From Clostridia bacterium (GTDB lineage: Bacteria > Bacillota > Clostridia > TANB77 > CAG-508): a DNA stretch of 13,732 nucleotides. Under the pieces are notes generated by a model. The model saw only the letters and a program-made list of their open reading frames with translations. It was not told the DNA's origin and did no database searches. Shown piece after piece: positions 5,993 through 11,512 of the stretch. The DNA lies in assembly GCA_900758165.1 (NCBI GenBank), contig CAAEQN010000072.1, positions 1-13,732 on the forward strand, written 5' to 3'. Position numbers and translations under genes: made by a program. Positions within the stretch are counted from its first letter, which is position 1, and each line of letters starts with the position of its first letter.

Positions 5993-6286
5993 ATGGGAGA
6001 AGAAACAATATTAGAATCTATTTTTTTTGACAGAGAACAAAGAGTACTTGCAAATGTTTCTGATGAAGAAAGAAATGTAATTTTAGAAATAAAACGAGAT
6101 GGAAATGAAGATAAATTAAGAAAATTAATAGAGCAAGTTAAAGAAGATAGACTAAGAAATAAAATAGAAGAAATGCTTGATTATGCACTTGAAGATGTTT
6201 CAAAAAGACATTGTGCCAGTTTAGAAAAATATTACAAGCAAGGCTTCAAAGATGGAGTTAATTTAATAGTAGAATGTGTAAGTTAA
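5993..6286 (+). CDS. Small helical element protein (97 aa, DUF6809-like type)
   Basis: A 97-aa acidic helical protein without membrane segments. The last helix, EKYYKQGFKDGVNLIVEC (about 78-95), has the GFxxGxxL pattern seen at the end of small clostridial element proteins (DUF6809-like) and is similar to the end of the 109-aa protein at 2015. AGGAGG is 8 nt upstream of ATG 5993 and lies in the middle of an inverted repeat. It is the first gene after promoter C and is closed by a terminator whose stem begins in its stop codon. The placement (promoter, small ORF, terminator, larger genes) repeats that of the TnpV-like gene at 4045. The function is unknown. Confidence 0.75.
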   Translation: MGEETILESIFFDREQRVLANVSDEERNVILEIKRDGNEDKLRKLIEQVKEDRLRNKIEEMLDYALEDVSKRHCASLEKYYKQGFKDGVNLIVECVS

Positions 6287-6314
6287 GGGTTAGAATAATA
6301 TCTATCCCTTTTTT
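6285..6314 (+). terminator. Terminator/attenuator after the 97-aa gene
   Basis: AAGGGTTAGA (6285-6294) pairs with TCTATCCCTT (6301-6310) with one T-T mismatch and a 6-nt loop, followed by T6 (6309-6314). The strong AAAGGAGGGG of the next gene begins within about 5 nt, and no new promoter is visible, so downstream genes need read-through. Confidence 0.65.
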
Positions 6315-6332
6315 ATACAAAGGAGGGGTGAG

Positions 6333-6752
6333 TTGAAAAATATAAGATTATTCATAGAAAGTAATAAACTAGATATGCTAAAAGCCTTTTCGGATGATAG
6401 TTATTTATATAATTATATTGTAAATAATTATTCTGAATTACCTGAAGATAATATATTTAGAAATCCAACAATATTAAAAAGAATAAACGATATGATTTAT
6501 TTTTCAAAAACAGGAATAACTGAAGATGATGAATTTGTATGGAAAGAAACTAGTCAAGATTTAAAAAATAAAAATATATCATATTATGCAGTTATTTTAG
6601 ATCCTAATAATGGATCTTTTTTAATATACAATAATTTAAAAGATAAAATACCATATATAGAAATAGACAAAAATACAGATTTATTTGAAGCAATAAATAA
6701 AATAGAAAAATTTAATAAAGAATTAGAATATGAAGAAGAAATGGAGATGTAA
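6333..6752 (+). CDS. Unrecognised 139-aa protein with acidic MEM tail
   Basis: I do not recognise this protein. The start is TTG 6333, chosen because AAAGGAGGGG lies a few nt upstream and the sequence begins MKNIRLFIESNKLDMLKAF. The first half is helical; the middle contains a probable beta-strand pair (ISYYAVILDPNNGSFLIYNN) and the last third is an acidic helix ending EYEEEMEM. The tail resembles those of ArdA, the RadC-like protein and relaxase. The stop is 2 nt before the parB-like TTG start, and the last codons (ATGGAGATG) also supply the Shine-Dalgarno for that gene, so the two are translationally coupled. A terminator-like hairpin lies inside the gene at 6599. Confidence 0.7.
   Translation: MKNIRLFIESNKLDMLKAFSDDSYLYNYIVNNYSELPEDNIFRNPTILKRINDMIYFSKTGITEDDEFVWKETSQDLKNKNISYYAVILDPNNGSFLIYNNLKDKIPYIEIDKNTDLFEAINKIEKFNKELEYEEEMEM
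6599..6622 (+). terminator. Terminator-like hairpin inside the 139-aa gene
   Basis: AGATCC (6599-6604) and GGATCT (6612-6617) form a perfect 6-bp stem with a 7-nt loop, followed by T6 (6617-6622). It lies in codons for LDPNNGSF. The stem is short, so it may be inactive under translating ribosomes. Confidence 0.35.
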
Positions 6753-6754
6753 AG

Positions 6755-7642
6755 TTGAGTAGTATTGATGAAATAAGATCAAAATTTGTAGTTGATAAAG
6801 TACCTGAAAAAAACGGAAGGGAAGAAAATAAAAATATAACTAATATAGAAATAAGCAAGTTGGTTGCCTTTAGAAAAGGGCAACCTTTTTCAATGTATGA
6901 TAAAAATAAAAAAGAAGAAATGAAAGAAAGCATAAAAGAAAATGGAATTTTAGTGCCTATTATAGTTAGAAAATTAGAAAACGATAAATATGAAATTATA
7001 TCAGGACATAATAGAGTAGAATGTGCAAAAGAGATAGGATTTTCCACAATTCCATCTCAAATTGTGGATTGTGATGATGAAAAAGCAACATTAATAATGT
7101 TGGATACAAACTTAAACAATAGAGAAAAAATACTACCTGTTGAAAAAGGCTATGCCTATAAGCAAAGAAACAATATTATAAAAAATAGGCAAAACAATAG
7201 TAATATAAACGAGTTTAACGATAATTCCACTGAGTGGAATGAAGAAGGAAAATCACAAATTTATAACTATATAAGACTAACGGAACTAATTAAGCCTTTA
7301 CAGGAAAAAGTAAATATAGAGCAAATACCTATAAAAGCAGGAGTAGAAATATCATACTTAAATAAAGAAGAACAAGAAATTGTAAATCAAGTTATTGAAG
7401 ATGAACAAATTAAAATTACTGTTGCACAAGCACAGAAAGTCAGATTAAAGAAAAACAATATTAGTTATGAAACCTTGCTTAAAATTATAAAAAATGAGAA
7501 AGTCAAAGTAGAAAAATTTACAGGAAAAATAGAAAAAAGAGCAATGAAAATTTACAAAGATAGATTTAAAAACGATAAAGAATTTACAGATTTGATAATC
7601 AAATTACTAGATGAATACTTTAGTAGCGAAGCGATAAGTTAA
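6755..7642 (+). CDS. ParB/KorB-like DNA-binding protein (295 aa)
   Basis: The N-terminal ParB/Srx domain (about 30-120) has LVAFRKGQPF, MKESIKENGILVPIIV and the nucleotide-binding motif SGHNRVECAKEIG (83-95). A helix-turn-helix region follows (about 155-230; QIYNYIRLTELIKPL and IPIKAGVEISYL), then a short C-terminal part, giving the usual ParB length. ParB proteins bind palindromic sites and, with ParA, segregate DNA; some act as transcription regulators. No ParA is in the window, so a regulator or relaxosome-region role is also possible. The start is TTG 6755 with GGAG 8 nt upstream. An Asn-rich linker (about 145-165) separates the domains and contains a perfect DNA palindrome (7224-7240). 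A strong terminator-like hairpin sits at 6862 inside the coding region. Confidence 0.85.
   Translation: MSSIDEIRSKFVVDKVPEKNGREENKNITNIEISKLVAFRKGQPFSMYDKNKKEEMKESIKENGILVPIIVRKLENDKYEIISGHNRVECAKEIGFSTIPSQIVDCDDEKATLIMLDTNLNNREKILPVEKGYAYKQRNNIIKNRQNNSNINEFNDNSTEWNEEGKSQIYNYIRLTELIKPLQEKVNIEQIPIKAGVEISYLNKEEQEIVNQVIEDEQIKITVAQAQKVRLKKNNISYETLLKIIKNEKVKVEKFTGKIEKRAMKIYKDRFKNDKEFTDLIIKLLDEYFSSEAIS
6862..6890 (+). terminator. Intrinsic-terminator-like hairpin inside the parB-like gene
   Basis: GGTTGCCTTT (6862-6871) pairs along 10 bp with AAGGGCAACC (6876-6885; one T-G wobble) around an AGAA loop, followed directly by TTTTT. It has the full form of an intrinsic terminator, about 110 nt into the coding sequence, and is far more GC-rich than its surroundings. 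Confidence 0.55.
7043..7068 (+). repeat. 9-bp inverted repeat inside the parB-like gene
   Basis: TCCACAATT (7043-7051) and AATTGTGGA (7060-7068) are perfect inverted arms with an 8-nt spacer. No T-run follows, so it is not a terminator; it may be a protein site or chance. Confidence 0.4.
7224..7240 (+). repeat. 17-bp perfect odd-centred palindrome (possible ParB site)
   Basis: ATTCCACT-G-AGTGGAAT. It lies in the codons of a low-complexity Asn-rich linker where protein sequence is free to vary, and has the odd-centred symmetry of KorB operators. A role as the cognate site of the ParB-like protein is inferred, not shown. Confidence 0.4.
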
Positions 7643-7651
7643 GCAAGATTC

Positions 7652-7713
7652 CTATTTGTAAGTACAAATAGAACGAAAAGTATAACTTTTCTTATTTAAG
7701 GGGAGGTGTCCCC
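7652..7713 (+). other. Probable origin of transfer (oriT)
   Basis: The 110-nt gap between the parB-like gene and mobC holds three consecutive perfect hairpins: CTATTTGTA/TACAAATAG (7652-7671), AAAAGT/ACTTTT (7676-7690) and GGGGA-GGTG-TCCCC (7700-7713), followed by AAACCC. Position directly upstream of mobC and relaxase, dense inverted repeats and a GC-rich last hairpin are typical of MOBP oriTs. I cannot place the nick site; it would be expected beside one of the hairpins, most likely the GC-rich one. The middle hairpin, followed by CTTATTT, could alternatively be a weak terminator for the parB-like gene. Confidence 0.65.
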
Positions 7714-7752
7714 AAACCCTTCATAAAAATTTTTAGGTGGAGAGGAGAGTAA

Positions 7753-8061
7753 TTGAGAAAAACTGAAAGAATTGAAATTAGATTAACTCCTGAAGAAAAA
7801 ACAAAGATTATAAACAATAGTGTAGAAGCTAAAACAACAATTTCAGAGTATCTAATTAAAAGTGCTACTAAAAAAGAAATTGTAGTTATCAATGATCTTG
7901 ATAAATTAGTAATTCAATTAAGAAAGCTAGGGAATAATGTAAATCAATTAACAAAACTAGCAAATGGAAGAGTTATAACTTGTGTTGAATTGGAAGGAGT
8001 AAAAGAGGAGTTAAGTAAAATATGGCAATCATTAAATTCATTAATAACAAGGTCGGATTAA
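7753..8061 (+). CDS. mobC: MobC-like relaxosome accessory protein
   Basis: This 102-aa protein has the MobC form: an N-terminal ribbon-helix-helix (RIEIRLTPEEKTKI, then TTISEYLIKSA) and the family signature RKLGNNVNQLTKLAN at about residues 57-71. MobC binds oriT beside the relaxase and helps strand separation and nicking. The start is TTG 7753, with GAGGAG 5 nt upstream; the first residues MRKTERIEIRLT support it. It lies directly after the presumed oriT and overlaps the relaxase gene by 40 nt in another frame, the arrangement usual for this pair. It may also regulate its own promoter by binding the hairpin region, though no clear promoter is seen in the gap. Confidence 0.9.
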   Translation: MRKTERIEIRLTPEEKTKIINNSVEAKTTISEYLIKSATKKEIVVINDLDKLVIQLRKLGNNVNQLTKLANGRVITCVELEGVKEELSKIWQSLNSLITRSD

Positions 8062-8969
8062 AGAGAACTTTAAATTATATTTGCAAAGAAGAAAAAACTA
8101 ATAATAAGTTTATTTCAGGAAAAGATTGCATGGCAGAAAATGCTTATGAAGAAATGATAGCTATAAAAAATATGTATGGTAAAACAAAAGGTAGAGAAAA
8201 ATTGCATTTTGTTCAAGCATTTAGTCCAAATGATGAGCTGAGTTATGAAACAGCACATGAAATAGCAATGAAAATAGCAGAAAAATATTTTAAAGGTTAT
8301 CAAGTTGTTGTAGCAACTCATCAAGATAAGGAACACATACATTCACACTTTGTTGTGAATACAGTAAATTTTGAAACAGGTAAAAAGATACAATTTTCTA
8401 ATAAAGATCTAGAAAGCTTAAAAGCATATTCTAATAAGTTATGCCTAGAGCAAGGATTATCTATAACAAGAGAAAAATCAAATATAGATGATATAAGAAT
8501 TAACGAATATAAAGCAAAACAAAAGGGAATTAGTTGGAAAGAAAAGTTAGAAAAAAGTATTGATATTGCTATGGAAAAATCAAATAATAAATTTGAATTT
8601 TTTAAAGTGATGAACGAGATGGGATATAAAGTTACATGGACTAAAGAAAGAAAAAATATTACATATACAACTTCAGAAGGTTATAAATGCAGAGATAGAA
8701 AATTGCATAATGAAAAGTATTTAAAAGAAAATATGGAAGCATATTTTAAAGAAAAATATAAAGCAAGAATTAAAGGTGTAAAAAAATACGAAAGGCATAC
8801 TCAATATAGGAGTATGTCTTTATCTTTGGCTGAATTAATCAAACAATTTCAAAGAAAAGAACATGAAAATGATATTACACATCATTATGAATTAAATGAA
8901 AGTGCTAAAAAACAATATGCAATGGAAATGCATTATAGCTTAGAAGAACTAGAAGATATGGAAATGTAG
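8022..8969 (+). CDS. MOBP-type relaxase (short, 315 aa)
   Basis: A relaxase of the MobA/VirD2 type that nicks oriT and stays linked to the 5' end of the transferred strand. The likely catalytic tyrosine is Y19 in LKRTLNYICK; motif II is HFVQAFSP (62-69); the metal-binding histidine motif is THQDKEHIHSHFVVN (H100, H105, H107, H109). The remaining 190 residues are helical and basic, probably DNA-binding. At 315 aa it is shorter than most MOBP relaxases and carries no extra C-terminal domain such as primase. The product ends in an acidic tail EELEDMEM like those of ArdA and the RadC-like protein. The start ATG 8022 lies inside mobC with GAGGAG upstream. A terminator-like hairpin occurs at 8794. 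Confidence 0.9.
   Translation: MAIIKFINNKVGLKRTLNYICKEEKTNNKFISGKDCMAENAYEEMIAIKNMYGKTKGREKLHFVQAFSPNDELSYETAHEIAMKIAEKYFKGYQVVVATHQDKEHIHSHFVVNTVNFETGKKIQFSNKDLESLKAYSNKLCLEQGLSITREKSNIDDIRINEYKAKQKGISWKEKLEKSIDIAMEKSNNKFEFFKVMNEMGYKVTWTKERKNITYTTSEGYKCRDRKLHNEKYLKENMEAYFKEKYKARIKGVKKYERHTQYRSMSLSLAELIKQFQRKEHENDITHHYELNESAKKQYAMEMHYSLEELEDMEM
8794..8827 (+). terminator. Terminator-like hairpin inside the relaxase gene
   Basis: AGGCATACTC (8794-8803) pairs with GAGTATGTCT (8811-8820) over 10 bp (one G-T wobble) with a 7-nt loop, followed by TTATCTTT. It is near the 3' end of the relaxase gene and precedes the secretion genes. The T-run is interrupted, so activity is uncertain. Confidence 0.35.
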
Positions 8970-8972
8970 GAG

Positions 8973-9332
8973 GTGGTAGTAATTGAAAAGCAGAATATGT
9001 ATGTTCTTATAATAGAAAATGAAAAAAATCCTGAATTAAAAAGAATTCCAAACAGACTAGAAACATTAAGAAAAATTGTAGGTAATGAATATATAGATGT
9101 TATTAAATATAAAGATGTTTTAATAGTTTTTGATGAGGAAGCTTATAAAAAATTACTACCAATAAACAGAACTCTTGATGGTTTAAATATAAGGGGAACT
9201 TTTATTGTTACAGGTAATGATAAGAAAAATCAGGATTTTAAAGATCTAACAAAAGAGCAAATAGAAGAATATACTAAAAAATTTCAATTAGAGCAAGAAA
9301 ATCAAATGGAAGAAGGAGAAGAACTAGAATGA
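8973..9332 (+). CDS. DUF3846-domain protein with ambiguous start
   Basis: A stand-alone DUF3846 domain: MYVLIIENEKNPELKRIP at the start, DVLIVFDEEAYK, and a closing IRGTFIVTGNDKKNQDFKDL. The domain also forms the second half of the ArdA fusion at 4382; its function is not known. The product has an acidic C-terminus (EENQMEEGEELE). The open frame starts at GTG 8973, which lies within the AGGAGG (8968-8973), so it is an improbable start. The first ATG (8997) is 23 nt from that Shine-Dalgarno. The well-spaced start codon is TTG 8983, but it is one base out of frame, as if one A were missing from the AAAA run at 8986-8989; an in-frame ATT at 8982 is the other option. The stop overlaps the coupling-protein start (ATGA). 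Confidence 0.75.
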   Translation: MVVIEKQNMYVLIIENEKNPELKRIPNRLETLRKIVGNEYIDVIKYKDVLIVFDEEAYKKLLPINRTLDGLNIRGTFIVTGNDKKNQDFKDLTKEQIEEYTKKFQLEQENQMEEGEELE

Positions 9333-11134
9333 GAAAAAGAAAAATCGGAATAATAGCTTTTTTATCTATATTAAATATTCCTGTTAGTATTGTTTTTAGT
9401 ACAATAATTCATTCAAAACTTTCTAATATAGAATTTTCGCAAATAGTAGTAGATAAACAGATTTTACTGCTATTTTTTCTTATCTATATGCTAATTGAAA
9501 CAACAATTATAATTCTTTTCGGATTTGGAAGTAAAAATGTTTTTGAAAGTGGAATAGTAAATATAACAGATAAATTAAGGACTCCAGAAGTGATGGGGCA
9601 AGGACAACATGGAACAGCAAGATGGCTGAGTAAAAAAGAATTTAAGAAATTTTTTAAATGTAATTCACTATCAAAGGAAAATACAGAAGAATTCAATTCA
9701 GGAGGAATTATTGTAGGATACGAAAAGGACAAAAAGCAAGAAAGGATTTATTACATTGATGATAATATTCATAGTTTAGTTGTAGGAGCTACAAGAAGTG
9801 GTAAAACAAGAAGTATAGTATTACAGACAGTTGGAAACTTAGGATTAGCAGGAGAGAGTATGATTATTTCAGATCCTAAAGCTGAAATTTATCATTACAC
9901 TTCAGAATTTTTGAAAAAGCAAGGTTATAAAATAATAACCTTAGATTTTAAAAATCCAACAAAAAGTACAAGATATAATTTTTTACAACCTGTTATAGAT
10001 GCAGTAAATAACGGAGATTTTAGAAAAGCTGAAGAGTACACTTGGGACATTACTCAAAGCTTAGTAGGAAATGAAGATACAAAAATGGAAAAAATATGGA
10101 GAGATGGAGAAATGTCAGTTATTGCAGGAGCAATAATGAGTGTTGTTTTTGACAATAAAGAGCATCCTGAATATCAAAATTTAACAAATGTGTATTCTTT
10201 TATTTCAGAAATGTGTAGAACAGTAGGACAGACAATGCCCATAAATAAATATATTGAAAATTTACCACCTGATCATCCTTCAAGTACAATATTTAATATT
10301 GCAAGGATTGCACCTGAAAAAACTAGAGGATCTTTTTTTACATCTGCTTTAACAACATTAAGATTATTTACAAGTAAAAGTATATATGGAATGACTTGCA
10401 AAAGTGATTTTAGTTTAAAACAAGCAGGAGAAGAAAAAACAGTTACTTATATTATTCTTCCTGATGAAAAAACCACTTATTATTCTTTAGCAAGTTTATT
10501 TGTTTATCAAAATTATGTATCACTTGTAGAAAGTGCAGATGAGCGAGGAGGAGAATTAAAAACAAGAGTAAATTACATATTAGATGAGTTTGGAAATTTT
10601 ACAACAATACCTGCTTTTAGCAATATGCTTACTGTAGCAGGAGGGAGAAAAATAAGATTTAATTTATTTCTTCAATCTTTTTCACAACTGGATAACAAGT
10701 ATGGAAAAGAAGTTGCAGAAAATATTAGAGATAACTGCCAAACTTGGATATATTTAAAAACAGCAAGTAATGAAACAGCAAGTATAATTTCAAAAAAATT
10801 AGGAACTTATACTACTTCTAGTTATAGCAGATCTAGTAGCTATACAAAATATCAAAGTGGTAGTAATTCAGAATCAATGAACTTAATAAGCAGAGCATTA
10901 CTGACAGAAGATGAAATTTTAAGAATAGAAAGACCATATGTTTTAGTTATTCAAGCAGGATTATATCCTATAATAACAAAATTACCTGATATTTCTAAAT
11001 GGAGATTTAATAAATTGTTTGGAATGGGAAATCAAGAAGAAAATAGGCAGCTAAGATTAGAACGAGAACAAGAAAGAGAGCAAAAAGAAATTGAAGATAT
11101 AAAACTATGGGGAATATGGAATTTATATAGATAG
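9329..11134 (+). CDS. VirD4/TraG-type coupling protein (T4CP)
   Basis: This 601-aa ATPase links the relaxosome to the secretion channel at the membrane. Two N-terminal transmembrane helices (about 6-27 and 44-67) are followed by GQHGTARWLSKKE (92-104), a hallmark of Firmicute VirD4 proteins of the CD1115 type. Walker A is GATRSGKT (153-160), with SDPKAEIY after it, and Walker B is NYILDEFGNF (415-424). A Ser/Tyr-rich stretch lies at 495-512, and the C-terminus is a charged Glu/Arg/Gln-rich helix (570-592). Length and order are normal for the family. The start overlaps the preceding stop by 4 nt, indicating translational coupling with the DUF3846 gene. It belongs to the long transfer operon running to the right edge. 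Confidence 0.95.
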   Translation: MRKRKIGIIAFLSILNIPVSIVFSTIIHSKLSNIEFSQIVVDKQILLLFFLIYMLIETTIIILFGFGSKNVFESGIVNITDKLRTPEVMGQGQHGTARWLSKKEFKKFFKCNSLSKENTEEFNSGGIIVGYEKDKKQERIYYIDDNIHSLVVGATRSGKTRSIVLQTVGNLGLAGESMIISDPKAEIYHYTSEFLKKQGYKIITLDFKNPTKSTRYNFLQPVIDAVNNGDFRKAEEYTWDITQSLVGNEDTKMEKIWRDGEMSVIAGAIMSVVFDNKEHPEYQNLTNVYSFISEMCRTVGQTMPINKYIENLPPDHPSSTIFNIARIAPEKTRGSFFTSALTTLRLFTSKSIYGMTCKSDFSLKQAGEEKTVTYIILPDEKTTYYSLASLFVYQNYVSLVESADERGGELKTRVNYILDEFGNFTTIPAFSNMLTVAGGRKIRFNLFLQSFSQLDNKYGKEVAENIRDNCQTWIYLKTASNETASIISKKLGTYTTSSYSRSSSYTKYQSGSNSESMNLISRALLTEDEILRIERPYVLVIQAGLYPIITKLPDISKWRFNKLFGMGNQEENRQLRLEREQEREQKEIEDIKLWGIWNLYR

Positions 11135-11146
11135 GAGAATTTATGT

Positions 11147-11497
11147 ATGAGAGAAAAGATAAAAGAAAAAATAAAAAAATATACAAGAAAAATAGGAAAA
11201 GCAGGACTTGTTATAACAAGTCTTTTATGTTGCACAAGTACTTGTTTTGCAGGAGTGCAAGACAGCAAAATTGCAACAGGTACACAAAATTTAATAACAG
11301 ATTTAACTAATTGGTTATTAATTTTAGCTCCAACATTAACAATTTTATTAGTGGGATACTATTTATTAAGAAAATCATCTAGTGATGATATGGACGGAAA
11401 GAGATGGGACAATAGAATTAAAATAGCAATAATTTGTTGTGTAGGTGTAGTTGTTGCAAGTGGATTAATTAACTTAATCATAGGATATTATAGATAA
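11147..11497 (+). CDS. VirB2/TrbC-like pilin or Maff2-type small membrane protein
   Basis: A 116-aa protein with a basic N-terminus and a signal-peptide-like segment (about 19-35, cleavage plausible after STCFA), followed by two transmembrane helices (about 53-74 and 91-113) around a short charged loop (RKSSSDDMDGKRWDNR). This is the topology of VirB2/TrbC pilins and of the Maff2-type proteins found at this position in clostridial elements, between VirD4 and VirB6. TAGGAGAA is 7 nt upstream of ATG 11147. Two Cys in the signal region and two in the second helix are unusual but not diagnostic. A terminator-like perfect palindrome (11205-11222) lies in the signal-peptide codons. Confidence 0.75.
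   Translation: MREKIKEKIKKYTRKIGKAGLVITSLLCCTSTCFAGVQDSKIATGTQNLITDLTNWLLILAPTLTILLVGYYLLRKSSSDDMDGKRWDNRIKIAIICCVGVVVASGLINLIIGYYR
11203..11227 (+). terminator. Terminator-like perfect palindrome in the pilin signal-peptide codons
   Basis: GACTTGTTATAACAAGTC (11205-11222) is an 18-bp perfect palindrome, extended by one G-T and one A-T pair, and followed by TTTT. It begins about 57 nt into the gene. It could attenuate or stabilise transcripts, or be a protein-binding site. Confidence 0.4.
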
Positions 11498-11512
11498 TAG
11501 GAGGTACATTTT

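Noticed and set aside
8341..8360. ATTCACA/TGTGAAT inverted repeat in the relaxase gene
   Set aside because: It falls on the codons of the invariant histidine motif and has no T-run; protein constraint and chance explain it.
10803..10848. Repetitive-looking Ser/Tyr codons in the coupling protein
   Set aside because: Low-complexity loops of this kind are normal in VirD4 proteins and no exact DNA repeat is present.
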